Positions 46,840-57,500 of a stretch of DNA of 64,000 nt are shown here, in pieces. The notes below the pieces were generated by a model. The model saw only the letters and a program-made list of their open reading frames with translations. It was not told the DNA's origin and made no database searches. Positions within the stretch are counted from its first letter, which is position 1; each line of letters opens with the position of its first letter. The translations under genes were made by a program, and so were the position numbers. Origin of the DNA: Trebouxia sp. TZW2008 (Eukaryota > Chlorophyta > Trebouxiophyceae > Trebouxiales > Trebouxiaceae); assembly GCA_002118135.1 (NCBI GenBank), contig BDIU01000036.1:1-64000 (forward strand). The letters are read 5' to 3'.

Positions 46840-48279
46840 TCAGCAATACTTCAGTACAGACTGGGTTTCAAATTCAACCTTGACAATCTCACGGATTTGA
46901 TCGTTGAGAAGCCTGCTGACATGTGGTGACATGAACTGTATGTATCTGCCTGCTTCACCAGGCACCTAAGCAACAGCAATTGCTGAGCAACACAACAAGC
47001 GTACACAGTGAGCAGACCAGCACCCACTGCCAAGCCCATGTTGTTGCCAGGCAGACATGGTGGTAGACCCTCATAATCGCAAGTATGCTTCTGAAATGTG
47101 CCTAAAGGGATACACTGTGACTCTAGCACTGCAACAGTCTCATGTAATTCAGCTGCAACAGCCAAAAGTCTTTGTGACATGCTCAGAGTTGAGCAAAGCT
47201 GATGCCCAAGAAGCAGCCCTACATGCAGCTCTGCCTTGCCAACACCCTGCTATAGCATTCCTTGCTGCAACATGCATGCTGCATGTGGACGCAGCAAGTG
47301 CAATGCTACAGCGAAGCTCACACCGTGTCAGCATTGCAGTCATATCGCTTGAGCAGTGGCATGTCCCAAGAATGAGACATATTCAGGGCTGTATCAGGCT
47401 GTGCTGCCTGACAGTACACACCCTTGACTGCCACAGTCAGCATTGTGTGAAATGTGCTGATGTCAATGTGGTAAGGCAACTGTCTGAACAAGCCTGCAGA
47501 CTCTGGGAGGCTAATGCCCTACTTTGTGTCTGCATGCCGCATGAGGCCACCTGTGTTGCATCATGGCTGTGAATGTCCGTGGCAGCCCGATAGTGGCAAC
47601 AGATCAGGTCTATCTGGCCATTTGCTCAGGCCAGCTAGCTGATGCAAGGGGATTTCCTTGCTATGAAGTTAGACTCCACCAGCGCCTGAGCCTAATGTCA
47701 CTAGGTCCAATTGTTTTTACGGTCAAGGTTCCTTTTGACCTGTGGGCGGTTTGCTTTGCTCTGTAATCTTCTTGACCTCCTGGGATGTAGACCTGGAGAA
47801 AATGCATAATTACAGGGTGTACACTTCCATAAGGAATTGCTTTGAAAGGTAGACAGCCGGCACCAGGCTTACTTTGATGCTTGCGAGCCTTCCTCCTCTA
47901 ACCAGCCTCGAATGGTCTTGATATTTTGCTTAAGCATGCCAGACCCTCTCCTCACATCAGACTTCATCAGGTATGCCACAGACCCCACAGCCGCTGGACA
48001 CAGCAGATTTAGCTCAGCTCGCAGAAAAAGGCAGGCAATTGCTCGGCTAGTTGTGTTTTGCGTACCCAAAGTGATGACAAAGTTGGTCCACGCCATGAAG
48101 GCTTGTGTCCTTAGTGTTCGCTGATGACTGGCAGGTGTGAACTTCCAGTGATAGCAATCCTGACGTACAATGACAGGGGAAGGGGGTTTCAGCAATACCT
48201 TGACGATGCACAATTGTGCAGGATCGAGAGTTGTGATGCCGGCTTGGTTGCGCAATGCGCGAGGCAAGCAGCTCAGCAT
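46840..48279 (-). CDS. Uncharacterised protein, probably conserved
   Basis: Not recognised by name. ATG at 48279; exons 48279-47873, 47792-47740 and 46949-46840 join in consistent phase to 189 residues. Within exon 1 a stretch from GTATTG to TCATCAG (~48200-48122) could be a further in-phase intron, giving CIVK-RTLRTQAF and a protein of ~163 residues. The middle is mildly hydrophobic and helical (LRAELNLLCPAAVGSVAYLM), followed by KQNIKTIRGWLEEEG, a charged linker, and a C-terminal block YIQFMSPHVSRLLNDQIREI ending at a TGA at 46840-46842. The texture suggests a small conserved plant/algal protein. Divergent from eL42 with only ~130 bp between starts. Confidence 0.55.
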
Positions 48280-48409
48280 GCAAAATCGATTAGGGCTTTA
48301 CATTTAGTAAGGAACCCTTGAAGCTGTGCCCACTCGACGGCTGTGTAGTCAGTCGGTCAGGCTTGACGCTACGGGAACATCTCGCAAGCGGGCGAAGAGA
48401 GGGTTCAAA
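48280..48409. promoter_or_regulatory. Short divergent promoter of the unknown gene (-) and eL42 (+)
   Basis: 130 bp between start codons, CpG-rich at its right end (GACGCTACGGGAACATCTCGCAAGCGGGCG). It must serve both genes unless one start lies further in. Confidence 0.5.
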
Positions 48410-49282
48410 ATGGTGAGATTATAGCACATTCGCTTCTCCAACGCTGTGCAGCAGCGTTTCAGGTCTATTGCGGAGCAAGGAGTTGATCTCGTCGTGTAGG
48501 TGAACGTTCCTAAGACTAAGAGGGCATACTGCAAGGACAAGAACTGCAGAAAGCACACTTTGCACAAGGTCACTCAGTACAAGACAGGCAAAGCCAGTTT
48601 GTACGCTCAAGGTAAAACACAGCACCTGGGGGAAGTGTTCTTGGAGCATCTGAGGTGTTGCCCTGTACTTGGCTGTTGTTGTTGTTGTCCTGACCAGGTC
48701 GTGTCCTTCACAGGTAAGAGGAGGTACGACAGAAAGCAGTCGGGATACGGTGGCCAGACAAAGCCTGTCTTTCACAAGAAGGTATGCTTTTAGAGCATGG
48801 TCCGAAGTTTGCTACACTGTACCAAATCAATAGGGCAACTGTGTGCAGTCAATGGCTTGAACTGTTATTCCTCAACAGTTTGCCATGCCCACTTGCTGAT
48901 TTGCTCAACCCTTGCAGGCCAAGACCACAAAGAAGATTGTGCTCCGACTTTCCTGCCAGCAATGCAAGGCTGTACACATGCACCCAATCAAGGTAGACTT
49001 GAGAACTTGCCTGGCGCCTGAATTCAGCTCCTGCCGCTTGTCATTGCGTCAAACGCCGTCGAGGCTGAGCATGCAAAGCACAGCGCCTGGAGCATCCATT
49101 GCCATGCTAGGTCTGCACATATCATCACGCCAGATTTTTGATGAAAAAATGGCTGTGCAAATGGCTTCATGCATGCCGAATGCTCGCATGGCATTGGCAA
49201 TGACCGGCTGTGATTGATGCTGCAGAGGTGCAAGCATTTTGAGATTGGTGGTGACAGCAAGAAGAAGTCGCAAGTGTACTAG
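48410..49282 (+). CDS. RPL36A: 60S ribosomal protein eL42 (RPL36A/RPL44)
   Basis: Small zinc-binding protein at the E site of the large ribosomal subunit. Exon 1 is the ATG alone (48410-48412), cut by a GTGAGA donor. Then 48500-48611 ([20 protein letters not shown]), 48714-48781 ([20 protein letters not shown]), 48918-48992 ([20 protein letters not shown]) and 49226-49282 ([18 protein letters not shown]). Total ~104 residues, the usual size. The first Cys pair is spaced C-x4-C (CKDKNC), as I recall from green algae, against C-x2-C in plants and animals. Pro in GGQTKPVF is the residue associated with cycloheximide sensitivity in this family. Confidence 0.96.
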
Positions 49283-49295
49283 ATACAGAAGCGAT

Positions 49296-49300
49296 CATGT
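49296..49300 (+). terminator. TGTAA poly(A) signal candidate of eL42
   Basis: TGTAA lies 14 bp after the stop codon. TGTAA is the usual polyadenylation signal of chlorophyte nuclear genes. The position is closer to the stop than average, so it is a candidate only. Confidence 0.4.
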
Positions 49301-50777
49301 AACATATACACTATAATGGGACTCGGGCCATGCATGTGTGAATGGACACAGCAGTTGTAGCAGCTGATACATGCATGACTTCTCTGCTTTACTGAAGGCT
49401 TGCTGTGGTGGCAGCTTTCAGGTTGGCTGATCAACTGATGAACTGCACAATCTTGTAGAACTGGTACAATCTGCAGGTCACAGCTGTCAGCATTCTCTGG
49501 CAAGAACACACCACTGCACAGCGGGATCTCATGTTGCTGACACAGTAGCCAAGCCTGACTTGCAAAGTTTGTGCATGTACCCATGGCAGACTGCAAGGGT
49601 CAACATCCTGCCCTCAGCATATCTTCACAGCCTGGCAGCTTAACACATCAGCTCAGGCTGTAATGGTACAGATCGGCATTGCTCCTCAGTCTGTGTCAGA
49701 TCACTTCATTGCGAAGTTTGTGCAGATCCCTTTAAGCCGGTCTGCAAGGATCAGGCTTTGAGTCCTTGCCTTGTGTCACCCTTGTCTCCCAGTTGGCTAT
49801 TTGCTTACAATGCATCTCAACTGCAGAGGGATGGAACTGGTCTGCACACAATCTGTAGAGGTCACTTTCTGTGGTCAGCTTATGACTGTTGATGATAAAC
49901 CTGTTCAGAGTCGTGGGGCCTCTGCTGCCAAAACATAAAAAGGTCAACGCAGGGTCATATCGGATACTAGTCAGGCCCTAAGGCTGAAGCCCTTTGCTGA
50001 AACAATGTTACGCTAACTTAGCAGGCTCTGTGAGAGGCAATGACACATCTCGTAACAATAATCAGGTCAACAGTTTGTCATGAGAATTTGTGCCAGAATC
50101 AACATTTCACAAAACACTCCAACGGTGACTGACGAGCTGTTGAGGAAAAACCAAATAAATGAAAGTATTTGCTACAAAATGGGCATCTACCTATTGTAGC
50201 GTGCCCTCATGGAGTGTCTGAGCTCTCACATTGGAGCTTTAGCCTAATTGAGCTGCCAATCAAGGTCATCACTGTCCAGAAAGTCATTCTGATGCTGTGG
50301 CTGGCCTGACAGCTGGCAGCACTATGGTGAACGCGCTGCTTGAGCTCTTGAAAGCTCGCCAGAGAGTTCTGAGCTTTGCAGCATGCTCATTGCTTGAAGG
50401 ATTGGGCGCTGAAGCTAGTGACAGAGCTGACAGAGGTGTTTGGACCCTTGCAAGGCTGTCTTGCATGCTTGTGTGTAGCGCAGCCTCATCTGTCATGTAT
50501 TGTTACAACACAGGCAGCATGGTCCAGTTTTGGCTCTCTGATCATGTCCACATGGTGCATACTGCATCTGTGTGACATTCCTCTAAGGCAGCTGTCCAGT
50601 TGGCGTAAATCAGGATGCGATCTCAAGGTTTGTATCAAGAAAGCTCAATCTCTGCTGGTGGTGCTGGTGGTGCTGCTGCTGGTCTGTGTCAAGAAAGCTC
50701 AAATTCTGGTGGTGGTGGTGGTGGTGGTGCTGCTGCTGCTGGTCTGTATCAAGAAAGCTCAACTTCTGCTTGCTGAG
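49301..50777. other. Convergent 3' region of eL42 and CRIPT, no gene recognised
   Basis: About 1.5 kb. A minus-strand frame at 49947-49732 (containing TLNRFIINSHKLTTESDLY) and a plus frame at 50297-50575 are the best ORFs, but neither shows a family motif or clear splice partners. Ends in the CTGCTGGT repeat listed separately. Confidence 0.4.
50628..50775. repeat. Three-copy minisatellite with GGT/GCT tracts
   Basis: The word GTATCAAGAAAGCTCAA or GTGTCAAGAAAGCTCAA occurs at about 50632, 50686 and 50746, each followed by CTGCTGGT or GGTGGT trinucleotide runs. Unit 54-60 bp. Lies just downstream of the CRIPT stop. Confidence 0.8.
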
Positions 50778-51231
50778 CTACTTTGCTGACTGCTTGTAGT
50801 TGCTGGTGTCCAGAATCTGCTTTCCGCACATTGCACATATACCCTTTTGGTAAGCGCAGCCCTGACAGTACTGAGCTTCCTGGTGGAGGGTTGCTTTGCA
50901 GGTCTTACATCTGGCTGCATAAGGCTGCCACCTACAAAGACCGGAAGCAAACTTGGCTTGCAGCAATAAAGAACCGGGAAAATAACACCTCAGGTGGGCA
51001 CAACAAACCTCTGCTTCTTGCTCAACAGCTTGTTCTCGTTGATCTTCCGTCCGCCGCCCTCAGTCACGTTCGAGGCTCCTTCCTTCCACTTGTCTGGAAC
51101 TATGACCTGTTTATGCCAGGAAACAGTTCAGTCTTGAGAGCGACTGACACGGTGTAGCCTGAAAGATGGCACATCTGGTGAACAAAAAGGCTCGCCTTGC
51201 TGAGCTTCTTCTCACATTTCGAGCAGACCAT
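50778..51231 (-). CDS. CRIPT: CRIPT family (cysteine-rich PDZ-binding protein)
   Basis: Conserved small zinc protein, found in the minor spliceosome and as a PDZ-binding partner in animals. Exon 1 is 51231-51196 (MVCSKCEKKLSK). The next exon starts at 51106 (VIVPDKWKEGASNVTEGGGR, then NENKLLSKKQR). The last reads PYAARCKTCKATLHQEAQYC, then QGCAYQKGICAMCGKQILD and TSNYKQSAK, stop at 50778-50780. All CxxC pairs are kept. Total near 95 residues, normal for the family. Intron 1 begins GCGAGC on the sense strand, so it seems to be a GC-AG intron. The C terminus ends QSAK, without the animal PDZ ligand (QTSV). Confidence 0.92.
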
Positions 51232-51565
51232 TCCGGTGCAGCCTGTCGAGCCAGAGAGTTATTGTGGACAGTCAGAGTTGCACTGAGCTACGCCAAATGC
51301 TCACACCTCAGTATTGGACACTTGGCAAAATGACAAAGGCCACCTTCAGTCACAGTTCGATGGTTTTGAATACGGAGCGAGTTGAGATCTACCGACGACT
51401 GCGATGCGCTGACGTTGAGTGCCATGGACAGTGCGCGTTGAGGCCGTCCACGTGCTGCGCGATTGGCGCCGGACCTGTCGCAGTTGAGGTGTCCTTGTCG
51501 CTTTCTTTTTGAAACTCGTGCAAGAGATATTTTCGGTTGTGACATCCTGGGGCTGGCCCTGGGGA
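51232..51565. promoter_or_regulatory. CpG-rich divergent promoter of CRIPT (-) and the PP2C fusion gene (+)
   Basis: 334 bp between start codons. CpG-dense from 51380 to 51500 (CGACGACTGCGATGCGCTGA, CGTGCTGCGCGATTGGCGCC). No TATA box recognised. Confidence 0.5.
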
Positions 51566-54500
51566 ATGGGTTGTTGCTCCTCAAAGGAAGGCGCATCTGA
51601 TCCATACGCAGCCAAGCGTCCAGTACTTGATCGTGCCACTCAACTGCCGGCAGGCCTCTCGTTTCATTTGCCCACCACTGGGCCACTGTCACCAGAGGAC
51701 TTTCGCCAGCGCGTCGTGTGCTCAGCTGGAACCCAAGAGGTGCAACTACCTATCTCAGGATACAGTCTCAAATACGCCTACGTCAGCTTTCGGGGCTATT
51801 ACCCAGAGGCATTGTACAAGCCCAGCCAAGATACAGCCTGCGCTATCAGCAACTTTGCTGGCGACCCTGAGCAGATATTTTTTGGAGTTTTTGATGGACA
51901 TGGCACATCAGGGACAGAGTGCTCCCAGTTTGCAAAGGAACAGGTTGGCATGGCACGCATGCATGCATGCACCTTTTGCAGGTTCTGCACTGCGCACTTG
52001 CTTATAGTAAAGACACTCCTGCACCTGCAGGTGCCCGCAGCAATGCAGAAGGACTTGCTGTTCAAGTCCTATCCAGAAAAGTCCTTTCACAACGCCATGG
52101 TCTTAGCAAACCATGAACTGCATGAGTCACCAGTGGATGACATGCAAAGCGGGACCACAGCTGTCAACATACTCATCAGGGGAACTGGCCTATATGTAGC
52201 CAATGTTGGCGACTCAAGGGCAGTGCTTGCAGAGCGACAGGGTGGGAAGAATGTGGCAATCAACCTGACGGTTGATCAGACAGCCTTCAGGTGAGGCAGC
52301 ATACGCATTGTAAAGAAGTCCTGGCCATGTGATGCTCAAAACAAGCAGGCTTGGGGAGACAAATTTGGCTCACACAATGCTAGCACAGGTGCTAGCATGT
52401 GAAGTACATGACGAGCACAAGTGCTTGTATGCTTTGTATCGCTATTATACACATTTGCATGCCATAGATTGGTGACCAGCAAGCTGACCTTGATGCATGG
52501 CACTAAGTGATGTGCTGCATTTACAGGAAAGATGAGTGTGACCGTGTGAAAATGCTGGGCGCCCGCGTCTTGACACTGGACCAGGTATATGGCGTTAAGG
52601 ACCCTACTGTAGACTGTTGGGGCACTGAGGAAGAGGATGGAGGGGACCCTCCAAGGTTGTGGGCACCTACTGGAAACTTTCCTGGCACAGCATTCACCCG
52701 GAGCATAGGAGACAATGGTGAGTTTGGAATCTGTGCATCTGCGGTGCAAAGCGTTTGGGTCATGCAAAAGGCAGAAGCTGCTGCTCTTCTTGCACATGCT
52801 GATTTGTTGTATGAATCTGAGGCACGCTGCTCATTGCATACATCAGTTGCTCTGGCCCCAAAGACTGGTGTGTACTGCAGCTGCTGAGATGATAGGAGTC
52901 TGTGCTGAACCGGAGCTTGCTATTCGCAACCTCACGCCTGCCAACCCCTTCTTCCTCATTGGCAGCGATGGCATATTCGAGTTCATGCCAAGTCAGAGTG
53001 TTGTGGACATGGTGAGAGCTTGACTGCACCACTGCAGTAATCTTGATGCACGATTGCTACTGTGCCCGCTATATGCTGTGACATTGTAGCTGCACATGCC
53101 TTGCATAGACATTGCACTGCTCAATGCCTGCAATCATACTGTTGAGCAACAAGTGAAGGCTTGGCTTGAATGCAAACAAGTCAATTTTGATACTGATTGG
53201 TGTGCCTGGCTCCTTGCAGATCAGCAAATATGAAGATCCTCAGGAAGCTGCAATAGCTGTTGTTGTTGAGGCATACAGACTCTGGCTTCAGTATGAAGTT
53301 CGCACTGATGACATCACAATCATCATTGCCAGGGTGGAGGGCCTGAAAGAGACCTCGGCCATCAACAAAAAGCAAAGCATGAAGTGCGTCCCTGTGACTT
53401 CCCCAATATGTGTCCGAAATAAACATGGGTGTCAGAAATCTGATTTGGAAGGCGTTGCATGCTGCTCTGTCGGTCTCCTGCCGTTTGTTGCAACCACCAG
53501 TCATCAGCAGCAGGGCTATGAGCAGTGACAAAGGCGGATTGTAACGTGTGATGCCTTGCTGGGTCATCGTACTGTCCAGAGCTTGCCTTCTCAGCTATCA
53601 GTGTCGTTGTGATGCTTTGGCCACTCTGTGCTTGCCAGGCAAGTTATTCACAGGGCATCACAAGGCAGTCAATGTCACAGCAGCGCATATGCTCAAGCAT
53701 TCATGAGGGCAGAGAGTCACAGCTCACATGATGTCTTTGTACGGCTCTCACATTTCATCATTCAGACTGAGGGCTTGAGCCAAGTCTTGCTGAGGCAGCT
53801 TTAAAGTTCAATCTTGCAGCTGCAAGTCTGTGAGCTCAGCAAGGCAGCCAGGCTTCAGCTGTCTGGAAAGGCTCTCACATCGTATCTGGATGCAGATTGC
53901 AGACGCTGCCAGGCATTCCCTCAATGAAGCAGGTCAGCCCATTGAAGGCCATTTCCTCTGGTCTGCACAGCCGAGGTGCCACTCAGTCCCCCACACCCAG
54001 CGTCTTCAAGCCTCCTGCAGGGCATCAGCCAGACCACTACTCCTACCTACAAGAAGCTAGTGTACAGGTCAGCTGAAATCAGCATGTTGCTGCTTGCAGC
54101 CCGTGTGCTGCTGCTGGCAAGCTACTACTATTGCTTCTATACTGATTGAGCAAGCAGTAAACCTATACGTCAACAGTTACAAACCATTAGATTGAGTGTT
54201 GTTTGCTATTTGCCTTGTTGCTCACAGCTGAGCGGTGATGCAGCTTTCAGATTGCAGAAATGACCGGTCTGTGCAAGCGTATATGGCCAAGCCTCTGTAT
54301 TCACTTTTTGGGTTGTGCTTCAGGTGGAGAAGCAGCAGCCGCAGTCACATTCGAAGTCTCCAGAAGACCTGCAGAACATTGTGTCAGCAGTCAAGTGAGT
54401 CAAATAGCATGCATTTGACAGGCTTTTGCAGCTTCAATGCTTCACTGCTTCAGCAATCAGTTTCTGTGTATGAATGCACAGTCACAGTCTCAGCAGCAAG

Positions 54501-57500
54501 CAGCTGAGGTTTTGCCTTTCCTGATTAATGCACAGATATTTAGTCAATGCTAGGTGATGTGGTGTGATATCATATGATGTTACTGTCATCAAAGCTGATT
54601 GGTGTGATTGCAGGGGTGTCTGTGCCTTTGATGCGCTGAATACAAAACAATGGCAGTCTGTGCTGCTGGCCATGGAGAAGCGCCACTGCTCTGCTGGAGA
54701 GGTCATTGTGGACAAGGTAGACATTCTGCCTCATGCATCAGCAGACACAGAGAGAAGAAACAACAGTCAGGCTGCTGTAGATTGAGGCTGCACAGCAATG
54801 TGTGTTGCAACCAGAAGCCTGTGCTGCAAGACTGCATCAACCCATTGCCACGGCCACAGACTGTGCTTGGCCCAGCATGTTCTGACAGCACACCGCCTGA
54901 AGAATGTTGATGCAAACAGCTGAGTTGCTTTGCAGGGCCAGGAAGGGCACCATTTCTATGTAGTGTACGAAGGACAGTTTGACGTCATCGTACATACTGG
55001 ATCTGGCACCATGGTGCTTCACTCATACAGTGCTGGAGATCATGCCAACTCAGCTTTTGGGGAACTAGCATTGGTCTCAGGCCAACCACACACAGCGCAG
55101 ATTGCTGCCAGGACAGATGGTGAGGAGTCCTGCCCTTCTCCATTCCCAGAACTCTGGTACTCCCCACTGTCTGCTCAGCAGACTGATGTTGTAGTCCTGC
55201 CCTTGTGCAGCCCCACAATTGTCTATAATTCCCACCATTGTTTGCTCAGCAGACCGATGTTGCTGCAGCAGCTCATTGTGCACATGTCGCTCTGTCTCAC
55301 GCTGTCAGCTGGGCAGCTAACAGACAAGCTGAATTGGCATTAAATGCATTTTTGCCTGACCAGTGCTGGCTGCTGCAGGTATACTGTTTCAGCTGGATGC
55401 TGAGACCTTCAGGACAGTTGTGGCTCCCAGCAAGCAGGATGGCAAGGCGCTCATCAAGACTCTGCGCAGCATAGAGCTGCTGCAGGCGCTGACTGTCGGC
55501 CAGTTAGAGCAATTGGCGCAGATCATGCGACCTGTAAGAACCTGCTCACTTCATGCATGAATTTATACCAGCAAATGCCACGCTCGCAATGCTACTGAAA
55601 CAGCTAGCAGGCCACAGTATCGTTGTCCACATCACCTTTTGCTGCTCAGAACACTTTTCACATCAGTGTCTTGTTTTCTATCATTGATGCTTTGTATCGG
55701 GTGTTCAGCGCCGAGTGTTGCTGCCCTTGCAAAAGATGTCTGGGGATAGGGTAGACTGGCATGCTAAGTGGTTTGTTTGCAGGAAGCGTATGAGGATGGA
55801 GCAGCCATCATCCAACAGGGGCAGCCTGGAGACTCCATGTTTGTGGTGCAGTCTGGAGAGGTAGTGGGTAGTCACAGAGCTACTGGTGACATTGGATCAG
55901 GCACAGAGGTACGGATCATTTTGTGACAACTGCAAATTTCCTTAAAAATTGCTGTTCTCACATCTCCTTTGAGTTGCTGTTGCTGTTGCTGTTGTTTCCA
56001 CTGTGGTGACCCATCATCGTGGGCACGTAAGCATGTGAGTTGCTGGCAATTGAAGAAAGGTTGTGCCATTGTGGTGTGGCCTGCTGTGTTTGTCAAAGAC
56101 AAAACATGATTGTTGTGACGTCAGCAGTGACCCCTTGCCTTACGAGACGCAGTGTACTAGCTTGTGATCTTTGTGATGCTCTGTTGGATAGAGACTTCCC
56201 AATGCGTTGATACAGTGATTTCTCAGTCATCAAATGCACATGCATAGCCTGTCTAACCCATTTCCCTGTGCTGCAGCTGCTGTTGTTTGGGCCCAACCAG
56301 TACTTTGCTGAGCGGGCGCTGCTGGGCAACTACGTTTACAGAGCCAGCGCTATTGCCAAGGGAAGAGTGACAGTGCTGCGTGCGACACGGCAAGATTTCA
56401 CATCGGTGTGCAATCTCGGCTCTGGGCACCCAAAGTCTGACACGCTATAACAGTATGAACTGATGTTGTCTGAGTTGGACCTCCCTCCGCTAGCAGTGTG
56501 CAGGTTTTGTCTCTGAAGACAACAGGCTTTTCGAAAACAATGCGTGCCATTGCTTTTGTACAAATAAGTAGCCAGTTGAAACAACAAGGAGATTCTGCTG
56601 GCTTGTTGCTTATATAGCCATGCCATTGGAAGCCCTATGATGATGGCGCAGACCCTATCTGCCCCACAGTTGTGTACATGTAGCTTAAGCTTGGCCTTGT
56701 CTTGGACCCTACGTTACTGTTATGTCAGGTCATTGGTGACCAATCACGTACGCTGTTGTTGCGAGTTGAGAACACTTTTCTTGTGTGCTTCTGAATTACA
56801 GCAGCTGCTTGCGCTCTGTGTGCAAACTTCTTTGACCATGCAGCAGATATGCAAGTACCTATTGTAAGTATGCCACTATTACGCCCTGTTTTTCTTTCAC
56901 CTTGCTCTGCAGCTTTTCCATTCAAATGCCTCTGCATGGACTAAGCCACTTTTCAGCGTACACAAAAATTAGGCTTTGGAAGACCACATCACAGGCCTCT
57001 GTTCATGCTGCGCTTGCTCATGCTGCTGCCTTGCCTAAGCACTGCCTGCATCTTCATATATACCTGCATTCTGCTCAAGCTTCCCAGGTACGACCATGTA
57101 TCCCATCTCATCCCAACTGCTTGCCCATGCTGCTGCCTTGCCTGATCACTGCCTTGCCCGATCAGCTGAAGCTTTTCAGGTACACCTGCATCCACTGAAC
57201 CTCTATCACTGCAAGTGACCTGCCCCACATGGTCACCATAGCCTAATCATCTGAACCACAAACTTTGGTGCAATCACAAATGCCATCTCAGCCAAACTGC
57301 TGCTGCCCTCCATGCTCACCACATCCCACTCTGACAGCCTGCCCACCATTGCCAGGTGCTGGGCCCTCTGCCAGACATCATTACGGCTGACCGCAAGTGG
57401 CAGGACAGGCCAGACCACCACGGGCATCACCATCCAGGCAGCCCGGGCAGCAAGCGCAGCAGAAGCAATGCAGCCGCCACTGCAGCAGCCTCCTTCACCC

